A DNA stretch of 57,805 nucleotides from Polaromonas sp. (GTDB lineage Bacteria; Pseudomonadota; Gammaproteobacteria; Burkholderiales; Burkholderiaceae_C). Location of the stretch: positions 1 through 57,805 of the forward strand of contig JAUSDK010000009.1 in assembly GCA_030650875.1 (NCBI GenBank), written 5' to 3'. Numbering within the stretch: position 1 is the stretch's first letter; each line of letters begins with the position of its first letter. This document shows positions 51,239 through 57,805 of this stretch, piece after piece. The translations under genes and the position numbers were made by a program. The notes beneath the pieces are model-generated. The model ran no database searches, had not been told where the DNA came from, and saw only the letters and a list, made by a program, of their open reading frames with translations.

Positions 51239-51985
51239 TCATTCGCCAATCACGTTTTTGACCACGATCGGGTCGCGTAACACCTCTTCGGGCGCACCGT
51301 CGGCGGCGATACGGCCCGCAATCCACGCGCACAGGCGGGTGGCGTAGCGGCGCACGATGTCGATGTCGTGTTCCACAAAAATACTGGTGACCTGGCGCTC
51401 GTCCAGCGCGCGCATCAGCACTGCCATGAGGCCATGTTTTTCGTCAGTGGACACGCCGCTGGTGGGCTCGTCCATGATCATCAGCTTGGGGCGCAGCACC
51501 AGGGCCATGGCCACATCGAGCAGCTTGCGCTGACCCTCCGGCAAGGACCCCGCCAAGTCATGAGCGCGCGCGCTCAATTGCAGCAACTCCAGGGTCGCGT
51601 CCACCTCGTGGGCGTCCACCGCCTGGGTGAGTGGCAAGAAGAAGCCGTGCTTTTGTTTGACCGACGAGGCCGCCAGCATCAGGCATTCACGCACCGTGTG
51701 CTCGGTAAACACCTGCGGCAACTGGAACGAGCGCCCCACGCCGCGCCGCGTGATCGCGCGGGGTGTGTGGCCAGTGATGTCCACCGCGTCAAACAGCACC
51801 GTGCCAGACGTGGGCTTGAGGTAGCCGGTACAGATGTTGATGAAGGTGGTCTTGCCGGCGCCGTTTTGCCCGACCACCGCCAGGCGTTCGCCGGGCTGCA
51901 GGTCAAAGTCAATCGCATCGGCCGCCACCACCCCGCCAAAGGACAGCGAGAGCCCACGGGTGGAGAGTAATCCGTAGCCGCTCAT
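51239..51985 (-). CDS. livG: Branched-chain-type ABC transporter ATPase LivG
   Basis: A 248-aa ABC ATPase. Walker A GQNGAGKTTFINICTG, a signature region LPEGQRKLLDVAMAL (family variant of LSGGQ), Walker B PKLMIMDEPTSGVS, and the switch His in SIFVEHDIDIV. Its ATG overlaps the livM stop by 4 bp, so translation is coupled. Partner of LivF. Confidence 0.94.
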   Translation of the reverse strand: MSGYGLLSTRGLSLSFGGVVAADAIDFDLQPGERLAVVGQNGAGKTTFINICTGYLKPTSGTVLFDAVDITGHTPRAITRRGVGRSFQLPQVFTEHTVRECLMLAASSVKQKHGFFLPLTQAVDAHEVDATLELLQLSARAHDLAGSLPEGQRKLLDVAMALVLRPKLMIMDEPTSGVSTDEKHGLMAVLMRALDERQVTSIFVEHDIDIVRRYATRLCAWIAGRIAADGAPEEVLRDPIVVKNVIGE

Positions 51986-52917
51986 GCCGACCTCCCGGGG
52001 CGCAGACGCCGCTCAATCATGCCAAACACTCCCGTGGGGGCCACAAACACCATCACCAACAACACCAAGCCCATCACCAGCTGCCAGGCTCCCGTCAGCA
52101 GGGCTGCCGCATACAGCTTCATGAACTCGAACACAAAGGCGCCAATGAACGCCCCCAGCGCATGGCCGGAGCCGCCCAAAATCGCAATGAAGACCAGCTC
52201 GCCCGAGCGCACCCAGTAACCCATCTCGGGGGTGACCAGGCCCTGCGTCAGGGCAAACAGGCTGCCGCCCAGGCCGCACAGCGTGGCGGCCAACACATAG
52301 CCGCCCCAGAACACGCGCTTGGCCGAAATCCCCAGATACTCCAGCCGGGTCTCATTGGTCTTGATGGCCGCCAGCGCCTGACCCGATACGCTGGCAAAGT
52401 AGCGCTGCACCACCCAGCCGGCGATGATCGACAAGACTAGGGCCAGCACCAGCAAGGCGGTCTCGAACGGTTCGCGCTCCAGGTGCACAAAGCCCAGCGT
52501 GGGCCGGTCGAACCGCAGCCCGTCGGTGCCGCCGGTGAAGCCGCCGAACTTGCCCAGCACCGAGAACAACACCATCGACAGCGCCAGGTTCAACATGCCA
52601 AAAAAGATGCCGCGGTAGCGCACGATGAACAAGCCGATCACCGCCCCCGCCAGGGCAGCAAAGAGGCAACTCAGCGCAATCAGCAGCAAGGCATCCAGAT
52701 GCCAGGCGCGGGCCAGAAAGGCCGCGCTGTAACCGGCCAGGCAGGCAAACATGGCGTTGCCAAACGAGACCTGGCCGGCCCGGATCAGCACAATCACGCC
52801 AGAAACGGCCAGGCCATTGGCCAGCGCCAGCAAGATCGGCGTCTTGAGCCAGGGAAAAGTGAAGGCCAGTCCCAGCACTGCAGCCGCCAACACCGCAATC
52901 AACAATCGCAGTCGCAT
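51982..52917 (-). CDS. livM: Branched-chain-type ABC transporter permease LivM
   Basis: A 311-aa inner-membrane permease with about 9-10 hydrophobic segments. Typical LivM features are RAGQVSFGNAMFACLAGYSAAFL, the region RYRGIFFGMLNLALSMVLFSV, and AIKTNETRLEYLGIS, which contacts the ATPases. I chose the ATG at 52917, which overlaps the livH stop (TGATG). The C-terminus is basic (IERRLRPGRSA). Confidence 0.94.
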   Translation of the reverse strand: MRLRLLIAVLAAAVLGLAFTFPWLKTPILLALANGLAVSGVIVLIRAGQVSFGNAMFACLAGYSAAFLARAWHLDALLLIALSCLFAALAGAVIGLFIVRYRGIFFGMLNLALSMVLFSVLGKFGGFTGGTDGLRFDRPTLGFVHLEREPFETALLVLALVLSIIAGWVVQRYFASVSGQALAAIKTNETRLEYLGISAKRVFWGGYVLAATLCGLGGSLFALTQGLVTPEMGYWVRSGELVFIAILGGSGHALGAFIGAFVFEFMKLYAAALLTGAWQLVMGLVLLVMVFVAPTGVFGMIERRLRPGRSA

Positions 52918-53822
52918 CAAATTCTCCTGGTGGCCGCGGTAGAAAACAGGCCCTCGGGTCGCACAAGCAGTACCCCCACCATGATCAGGTAGGGCACCAG
53001 CACTTCAACTTCAGGCATCAGGTAGACCGCAAAGGAGCGTGTCAGCCCGATCATCAGCGCGGCCAGGGCCGCGCCGCCAATTTGCCCCAGGCCACCAGTG
53101 GCCACCACTGCAAAGGACAGCACCATCATTTCGGCCCCAATGCCCGGGGTGAACGAGGTGGTGGGCGACGCCAACGCGCCGCCTAAAGCGCCCAGCGCCC
53201 CGCCCACCGCGATGGTGAGCCAGGTGACTCGCCCGGTGTTGACACCCATGGCCGTGGCCACCTCACGGTGGTGCGTCACCGCCGTGACTTGGCGGCCCAG
53301 CGCGGTGCGCCCGAGAAACCAGCGCAGGCCAAAAAACGCCAGCACCGCCACCGCGGGCAGCACCAGCAACTGGTAGCGGGTGTAGGTCACACCCGCCACG
53401 CTGAGTGTGCCGAGCTGGGTGACCACGTCTGACACAAATACAGGCTGCACGCCCCAGATCATGCGTTGCAGGTCTTCGAGCACCATGAAGGCGGCGAAGG
53501 TCACCAGCAGTTGGAGAATGGGGTCTTTGTCCAGAATTCGGCGCAGCAGCGCAAATTCCAGCACCGTGGCCAGAAAGACACCAATCACGATGGCCGCCAC
53601 AAACAGGGCGGGAAGTCCCAGCAAGGGCGACAAGCCGAAATGGGTGATGCCGACACCCAGCGTGGCTGCAAAGTAGCCACCCCAGGCATACAGGCTGCCG
53701 TGCGCGATGTTCAAAATACGCATCACCCCAAAAATCAGGGTAAGGCCCAGCGCCACCAGAAACAGCAGGGCGGCGTAGGACACGCCGTCCATCAAGGCCA
53801 GGGCAAACAAGCTTGAATTCAT
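52917..53822 (-). CDS. livH: Branched-chain-type ABC transporter permease LivH
   Basis: A 301-aa inner-membrane permease. The opening MDGVSYAALLFLVALGLTLIFGVMRILNIAHGSLYAWGGY is the LivH signature, and the ATPase-contact loop is RQVTAVTHHREVATAMGVNTGRVTWL. A hairpin between livK and livH (53853-53881) may reduce transcription of the membrane and ATPase genes relative to livK. Confidence 0.94.
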   Translation of the reverse strand: MNSSLFALALMDGVSYAALLFLVALGLTLIFGVMRILNIAHGSLYAWGGYFAATLGVGITHFGLSPLLGLPALFVAAIVIGVFLATVLEFALLRRILDKDPILQLLVTFAAFMVLEDLQRMIWGVQPVFVSDVVTQLGTLSVAGVTYTRYQLLVLPAVAVLAFFGLRWFLGRTALGRQVTAVTHHREVATAMGVNTGRVTWLTIAVGGALGALGGALASPTTSFTPGIGAEMMVLSFAVVATGGLGQIGGAALAALMIGLTRSFAVYLMPEVEVLVPYLIMVGVLLVRPEGLFSTAATRRI

Positions 53823-53852
53823 GGAAGAAGTCGGTTCGAAGAGGAAAGACGG

Positions 53853-53881
53853 ACTGGCTCACCACAGCGCGGCGAGCCAGT
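53853..53881 (-). other. Hairpin between livK and livH
   Basis: ACTGGCTC and GAGCCAGT form an 8-bp perfect stem around a 13-nt loop, just after the livK stop. There is no T run. Such hairpins downstream of receptor genes often stabilise the upstream messenger or attenuate the rest, giving an excess of receptor. Confidence 0.4.
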
Positions 53882-53892
53882 GGCGGGTCAGG

Positions 53893-55194
53893 TCACTTGA
53901 AGTCGTAGCTCTTCAAGCGATCGCTCTTGAGGACATCGGCCTTGAGGGTCTTGACCCAGGCGACGGATTTTTGGCCCACCGGGGTGGTGACCAGATCGGC
54001 AGGCACCAGCACCATCTTGTCCATCACGGCAAACGGGTACTGGGGCACACGCTTGGTAATGCCCAGCAACTGAGCCTCCAGGCCCTGGCCGTCCTCACGC
54101 ATGGTAACGGTGCGGCCATAGGCCTTGAACTCCATCTTGCGCATGGCATCGGCCACTTGCTCGCTGCTCGGCCACTTGCCGCCGTTGGCCTTGATGGCGC
54201 TCTCGTACCCGGTCTTCAAACCAACCAGGGCCTGCGCCATGTGGTAAGTGGGATAGATCGGGTAGGCACCGGTCTTGGCGCGGAACTTGGCCACAAAGTC
54301 CTTGTGTGCCGGCTCGTCCTTGGTCTCGGGGTGCAGGAAGTAATGGTCGCCGCGTCCACCCACGATCACGCCTTCAGGCATGGTCGCGCCCAGACGCTCG
54401 AGCGAGCTTTCAGCCAAAGGCAACACCATGGTGGCGCCCTGCGTAAACAGACCGCGTTGTGACGCCTGACGCACAAAGGTATCAAGGTCACCACCCCAAG
54501 AGGTGTTGAGCACCACATCGGGCCGCAAGGCTTGCAGACGGCTGATTTCTGTCGAGAAGTCGGACGCTCCCAACTTGGGGAACATCTCGGCCACGACCTT
54601 CACGTCCGGCTTGAAGGCCTTGAGGGTGTTGAGGAAAATCTCCCACGAGTCGCGGCCCCAGGCGTAGTCCTGGTTAACCACGGCAATGGTGGAGAAATTG
54701 GGTTTGGTCTTCAAGAGGTACAGCACCGTAGCAACCATCTCGGTGGTGGCGTTGGCCTGGGTGCGCACCACATACTTGTAGCGCTTGTCTTCCAGCACTT
54801 TTTCAGTGCCGCAGTCCCACATGACGTTGAGCACCTTCAAATCTTCGGCCACGGGCGCGACGATGTTGCAGTTGCCGCTGGAGATGGCGGACAGCATGGT
54901 ACGAACGCCCTGCTCCTGCACCAGACGGCGGTATTCGCTGAGCAGTTTATCGCCGCCGATACCCTCGTCAATGTAGGTTGCGGCAACCTTGACGCCACCA
55001 ATGCCGCCCTTGGCGTTCATCTCGTCAATGAGCAACTCGGCGGCCGCCTTGGCAGGCACGCCAAACACGGAAGCTGCGCCTGAAGTGAAGGTGGTGATGC
55101 CGATTTTCAACTCGGCAGGTTTGTCCTGGGCTTGCGCCAGACCAGAACCCAAGGTCATCACGGCAATGGCCGTCAGCGTTTTCAATAGTTTCAT
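53893..55194 (-). CDS. Branched-chain-type ABC transporter substrate-binding protein LivK-like
   Basis: A 433-aa periplasmic type I binding protein (Peripla_BP_6). The signal peptide is MKLLKTLTAIAVMTLGSGLAQAQ with cleavage after AQA. The mature part has LKIGITTFTSGAASVFGVPAKAAAELLIDEMNAKGGIGG and VVNQDYAWGRDSWEIF. AGGAGG lies 4 bp before the ATG at 55194. It is the first gene of the importer operon. LivK relatives in this family bind many things besides leucine (aromatic acids, amides, urea), and the catabolic dehydrogenases downstream suggest a carbon substrate rather than an amino acid. The operator-like sequence shared with the itaconate-type operon lies 54 bp upstream. Confidence 0.92.
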   Translation of the reverse strand: MKLLKTLTAIAVMTLGSGLAQAQDKPAELKIGITTFTSGAASVFGVPAKAAAELLIDEMNAKGGIGGVKVAATYIDEGIGGDKLLSEYRRLVQEQGVRTMLSAISSGNCNIVAPVAEDLKVLNVMWDCGTEKVLEDKRYKYVVRTQANATTEMVATVLYLLKTKPNFSTIAVVNQDYAWGRDSWEIFLNTLKAFKPDVKVVAEMFPKLGASDFSTEISRLQALRPDVVLNTSWGGDLDTFVRQASQRGLFTQGATMVLPLAESSLERLGATMPEGVIVGGRGDHYFLHPETKDEPAHKDFVAKFRAKTGAYPIYPTYHMAQALVGLKTGYESAIKANGGKWPSSEQVADAMRKMEFKAYGRTVTMREDGQGLEAQLLGITKRVPQYPFAVMDKMVLVPADLVTTPVGQKSVAWVKTLKADVLKSDRLKSYDFK

Positions 55195-55247
55195 CATGCC
55201 TCCTGTTTGATTCAGGCTTGAATGATGGCTCCTTGGACCGACCGCCA

Positions 55248-55289
55248 CAATCTCTCATTTCAAAACTACGACTTCGGAAATCCCGAAGG
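55248..55289 (-). promoter_or_regulatory. Operator-like sequence shared with the itaconate-type operon, copy B
   Basis: On the minus strand it contains TTCGGGATTTCCGAA, a 15-bp palindrome with perfect six-base arms, then TTTTGAAATGAGAGATTG. It aligns without gaps to 46919-46960, with about 70% identity over 42 bp, and lies 54 bp before the livK ATG. Confidence 0.55.
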
Positions 55290-55567
55290 ATTTCAGGGTT
55301 TACACGAGTATTCAACGATGTACTTTGAGCTCACTGATTTTCGTCTTGGTTGCGAATGAAGGAAGCCTCACCCATGCCACTCAACGCCGACAGTCTGTTA
55401 TCACACTGTTGGCGCTCTTGGTCAATTTCAGGTAGGAGCCAACAGCACAGCACTTCTTTACTTCTTTGTTTCGTTGACCATGTTTGCCCGCTTTCCTCCC
55501 AGTCTCAAGATGGCATGGCCCACCGCTGGCACTTCACGGGCGTGCCGATCCGTCTTGCTGCGCTTGG
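55290..55567. other. Stretch without recognisable genes upstream of livK
   Basis: About 280 bp with no supportable ORF. The plus-strand ORF at 55350-55898 runs antisense to two gene remnants and has no recognisable domain. The minus strand here reads like a frameshifted continuation of the metallophosphoesterase remnant but I could not match it to a family. Confidence 0.4.
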
Positions 55568-55732
55568 TCAAAGATTCGGGATTGACCTCCATCGTCTCGG
55601 TGTGCTAAAAATCATCAATGGCGCTTGCAAGTCACCGAGGAGGATGACGGCGGTAGGTTGGTGCTCCTGGACGGCTTCGATGATGTGGCCGAATTGCCCG
55701 TGCGGGTCGCCGCAAAACAGGATCGCGGTCAC
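55568..55732 (-). pseudogene. Metallophosphoesterase remnant
   Basis: From a GTG at 55732 the minus strand reads TAILFCGDPHGQFGHIIEAV and then AVILLGDLQAPL. GDPHG and GD are the first metal-binding motifs of calcineurin-like phosphoesterases. The frame then turns to unrelated sequence and stops after 54 codons, while family members have well over 150 residues with further His motifs. The start overlaps the stop of the upstream antitoxin-like remnant by 4 bp, so the two were once an operon. Confidence 0.65.
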
Positions 55733-55935
55733 TCGATACCACCTTGCTGAGCCAATCTCTGCGCTGCGCATTCAACATTACGCGTCTCATCAAAGCCGCT
55801 TTCATAAGCCTCCACCAGTAGACCCAACGCTTCAAGGCGGTCGGCCTCCAATGTGCCGCGTTGTGGGTCTACGTCCACCAAAGCAGAAACGATCTTGAGC
55901 GTAGCCTTGTAGTCGGCCTCATTTTGGATAAGCAG
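55729..55935 (-). pseudogene. HigA-type antitoxin-like remnant
   Basis: The minus strand reads LLIQNEADYKATLKIVSALV, then DVDPQRGTLEADRLEALGLL and VEAYE, which matches the N-terminal part of HigA/XRE antitoxins (EADYKAAL..., EGDRLEVL..., VEAYE). It has no start codon: the frame opens right after the stop of the aldo/keto reductase. The usual helix-turn-helix after VEAYE is missing, and the frame ends 23 codons later. No toxin gene is visible. Confidence 0.65.
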
Positions 55936-55941
55936 GGGGCC

Positions 55942-56943
55942 CTAGACCGGGCGGCCAAAGAACGGGTAGCCCGGGTCGTTGTAGCCGGGACTGGAGGCAT
56001 GGCCCGGCACCACCAGCGCATTGACGAAGGCCTCGTCGTCTTGGTCGAGCACCAGGTCCACTGCGCCATACACTTCTTCCAGATGCGACAGCAGGCGGGG
56101 TCCGGCGATCACCGAACTGACCAGCGGATTGGCGAGTACCCAGGCGGCGGCAAACTGTCCGGGGACCAAGCCTTTCGCTTCGCAGCGTGCCTTGATTTTT
56201 TGTGCAATCAGGAGCGACTCTTCGCGGAACTCGGTTTCCAGAATGCGTTGGTCGCCACTACCGGCGCGTGAGCCCTCGGCCGGCGGCTGGCCGGGCGGAT
56301 ATTTGCCCGTCAATACGCCGCGCGCCAGCGGGCTGTAGGGAACCACGCCCAGCCCGTAGTGAGCACAGGCTGGCAAAATTTCAACTTCCGGTCCGCGGTT
56401 GAGCAGGTTGTAATACGGCTGGCACACGACCGGCTGCGGCACGCCGGTCTTCTCGCACAGGCGATGCACCTCGGCGATGCGCCAGCCGCGAAAGTTGGAC
56501 AGGCCAAAGCTGCGGATTTTTCCTAGACGGATCAGGTCGCCCAGCGCACGCACCGCTTCTTCAAGGTTTTCCTCGTGGTAGTCGAGGTGCAGATAAAGAA
56601 TGTCGAGGTAGTCGGTTTGCAGCCGGGCCAACATGGTGTCGGTTTCCTGCATCAGCCAGCGGCGCGAGTAGTGGCTCTGGTTGGGGGCCTCGCTTACCGG
56701 GTTGCCCAGCTTGCTGGCCAGCACCCAGTGGTGGCGCTGGCCAACGAGCAGTTTCCCGACATCTATCTCCGATTGCCCATGGTTGTAAACGTCGGCGGTG
56801 TCGATGAAGTTGAGCCCATGCTCGCGTGCCGAAGCCACGATGCGTGCCGCCTCGTCAAAAGGTGTCTGCCGACCGAACATCATGGTGCCCAGGCACAGGG
56901 TTGAAACCTTCAGGTTGCTGTTTCCGAGGCGACGGTATTGCAT
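55942..56943 (-). CDS. Aldo/keto reductase
   Basis: A 333-aa NADPH-dependent oxidoreductase with a TIM-barrel fold. The catalytic tetrad is visible: Asp in FIDTADVYNHGQSE, Tyr in the same motif, Lys in VLASKLGNPV and His in DILYLHLDYH. The C-terminal cofactor region includes SSVIAGPRLLSHLEEV. I chose the ATG at 56943 (MQYRRLGNSNLKVSTLCLG) because AAGGG lies 7 bp upstream; the longer listed ORF has no such site. The type resembles the AKR11/12-like reductases acting on small aldehydes or keto-sugars. Its stop is in the same frame as the antitoxin-like remnant that follows. Confidence 0.94.
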   Translation of the reverse strand: MQYRRLGNSNLKVSTLCLGTMMFGRQTPFDEAARIVASAREHGLNFIDTADVYNHGQSEIDVGKLLVGQRHHWVLASKLGNPVSEAPNQSHYSRRWLMQETDTMLARLQTDYLDILYLHLDYHEENLEEAVRALGDLIRLGKIRSFGLSNFRGWRIAEVHRLCEKTGVPQPVVCQPYYNLLNRGPEVEILPACAHYGLGVVPYSPLARGVLTGKYPPGQPPAEGSRAGSGDQRILETEFREESLLIAQKIKARCEAKGLVPGQFAAAWVLANPLVSSVIAGPRLLSHLEEVYGAVDLVLDQDDEAFVNALVVPGHASSPGYNDPGYPFFGRPV

Positions 56944-57111
56944 AACGATCCCTTGTTGTAAAAGGTGGCTGGCCCACCGGTGCTCAGGGTCCAGTGGACC
57001 CATCCGTCAAGACAGAAATCAACCTAGTTTAAGCTGTACTGTCTGCCTTACACACAGCTGCATAGCGCTGCCCGATTCTTGCTAAACGTTTTTATTATCC
57101 TTGCGCCGCCT

Positions 57112-57401
57112 CTTGACGCCCGGTTCGCCGTCCCCCTTCCGCGCGAGGAACCACCCGTGCATGGCGACGCGGCGCACCACATCGTTAAGATTCGGCGGCT
57201 TCGACGGCAGCGGTTTCTTGGTCAGCACGTAGGCGGCTCGTATCTCGCCGGGATTGAACATCAATGAGGCGGGCAACTCAGAGCAGGTGGCCCCAGACGC
57301 ATCAGCCGTGCGATGCGCCAGGACACCACCATGAACAGCGCCAGCGCACGCTCGATCTTGGGCAGGCTCGCCAACTGCAATGCCTCACCCGGCCCTCGCT
57401 T
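57112..57401 (-). pseudogene. IS4-type transposase C-terminal fragment, frameshifted
   Basis: Two minus-strand frames together read like the C-terminus of an IS4/Tn5-type transposase. First GEALQLASLPKIERALALFM and VVSWRIARLMRLG, then, after a shift near 57285, MFNPGEIRAAYVLTKKPLPS and VAMHGWFLARKGDGEPGVK. The order and motifs (IERALALFMVVxWRIAxLMRLG; RKGDGEPGVK) match the family. The N-terminal catalytic part and the expected end after GVK are missing. The fragment abuts a dispersed repeat at 57402. Confidence 0.75.
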
Positions 57402-57428
57402 AGTACGCGAAGCGACAAGCGTGGGGGC
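57402..57428 (+). repeat. Dispersed GC-rich repeat, partial copy 4
   Basis: These 27 bp (agtacgcgaagcgacaagcg plus a G run) are identical to the right end of copy 2 at 3756-3782. Only this end is present. It lies exactly between the transposase fragment and the stop of the dipeptide-type receptor gene. Confidence 0.75.
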
Positions 57429-57429
57429 A

Positions 57430-57804
57430 TTAGTTCTTCAGGCCGGTGTTCCAGAAGAAGGGGTAGGTCGAAGGGACATAGCCTTGCAACGCAGGCGACC
57501 TGGCCGACAGGCTGCTGAATTTGCCCACATTGATATACGGCACTTCGTCATAGATCACCTGCTGCACCGCACCCCACAAAGCGCCGCGCTTGGCGGGATT
57601 GGTTTCCTGGTTCAGCGCAGCCAGCGCGGCCTGCTTGGCCGGCGAGCTCCACCAGCCCGGCGCTCCCTCGCCCAGTTGCGGCGGCGACAGCATGGGTTCA
57701 GGGAACTGGCCCGAATGCGTGATGTAAATGTCCCAGAGCCTGGCGTCGCCGCGGCGCTGTATCAGCGTGGCCCAATCCACCACGTTCAAATCGGCCTTGA
57801 AGCC
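57430..57804 (-). CDS. Dipeptide/oligopeptide-type ABC substrate-binding protein, C-terminus only
   Basis: The frame is open to the right edge, so only the last 124 residues are seen. They include VDWATLIQRRGDARLWDIYITHSG, ALNQETNPAKRGALWGAVQQVIYDEVPYINVGKF and the end GYVPSTYPFFWNTGLKN. This is the C-terminal lobe of family 5 solute-binding proteins (DppA/OppA type), which bind peptides, glutathione, opines or sugars. The methionine listed as the start is internal. The specificity cannot be told from this part. Confidence 0.85.
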   Translation of the reverse strand, partial: GFKADLNVVDWATLIQRRGDARLWDIYITHSGQFPEPMLSPPQLGEGAPGWWSSPAKQAALAALNQETNPAKRGALWGAVQQVIYDEVPYINVGKFSSLSARSPALQGYVPSTYPFFWNTGLKN

Positions 57805-57805
57805 G

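Noticed and set aside
55350-55898. 182-aa plus-strand ORF upstream of livK
   Set aside because: No domain and mixed low-quality composition; the opposite strand carries recognisable antitoxin and phosphoesterase remnants.

Overview
The window is a GC-rich chromosomal segment that reads as a betaproteobacterium of the Comamonadaceae, most like Polaromonas or a close relative. This is inference from the protein styles, the many Bug/TctC-type periplasmic receptors, the tig-clpP-clpX-lon order and a short GC-rich intergenic repeat of a kind I associate with that family; no rRNA or species marker is present.

Bases 1-36,170 look like core genome. From left to right: the end of a YqhA-like membrane protein; divergent class II and class I fumarases; glutamate racemase; a complete AcrAB-TolC-type tripartite efflux operon with a divergent TetR/AcrR-like repressor and a near-perfect AcrR-type operator between them; a DUF6806-like protein; a tRNA block (Leu-TAA plus a tandemly duplicated Gly-GCC/Cys-GCA pair); the proteostasis run tig-clpP-clpX-lon, with a sigma-32-type promoter before lon; tRNA-Leu(TAG); a second RND pump (adaptor and permease) behind an orphan TetR-type palindrome; hpnCDE for squalene synthesis from farnesyl diphosphate; a HAD phosphatase; ferrochelatase; tctCBA with divergent tctDE (tripartite tricarboxylate uptake and its two-component system); an Hsp15-like S4 protein; and a stand-alone dihydrolipoamide-dehydrogenase-like flavoprotein.

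Bases 36,170-57,805 look accessory. They begin with a tiny collagen-like lipoprotein and a tyrosine integrase that lacks its N-terminal arm-binding domain. They end with remnants of a HigA-like antitoxin, a metallophosphoesterase and an IS4-type transposase, followed by the C-terminus of a dipeptide-type ABC receptor. Between these marks sit two minus-strand catabolic operons. The first (46.9 to 38.0 kb) carries a Bug receptor, a MaoC-type hydratase, an acyl-CoA dehydrogenase, a CaiB/BaiF CoA-transferase, an MmgE/PrpD protein, a CitE-like lyase, a second Bug receptor and a LysR regulator. This gene set matches the itaconate-degradation cluster ich-ict-ccl of Pseudomonas aeruginosa (PA0877-PA0883), with Bug receptors added and the glyoxalase-like gene absent. 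It should activate itaconate to a CoA ester, hydrate it to citramalyl-CoA and cleave it to acetyl-CoA and pyruvate. The second (55.2 to 48.3 kb) carries a complete branched-chain-type ABC importer (livK-H-M-G-F) followed by an aldehyde dehydrogenase and a short-chain dehydrogenase. A zinc alcohol dehydrogenase lies between the operons and is divergent from the first.

The most interesting observation is a 42-bp sequence found upstream of both operons (46,919-46,960 and 55,248-55,289), about 50-54 bp before each first start codon. About 70% of its positions are identical, and it contains a 15-bp palindrome of the TTCGG...CCGAA type. Nothing else in the two flanks looks alike. It suggests that one regulator joins the itaconate operon, the alcohol dehydrogenase and the importer/aldehyde dehydrogenase operon into a single pathway, in which an imported alcohol or aldehyde is oxidised to a C5 dicarboxylate and then split through CoA esters.
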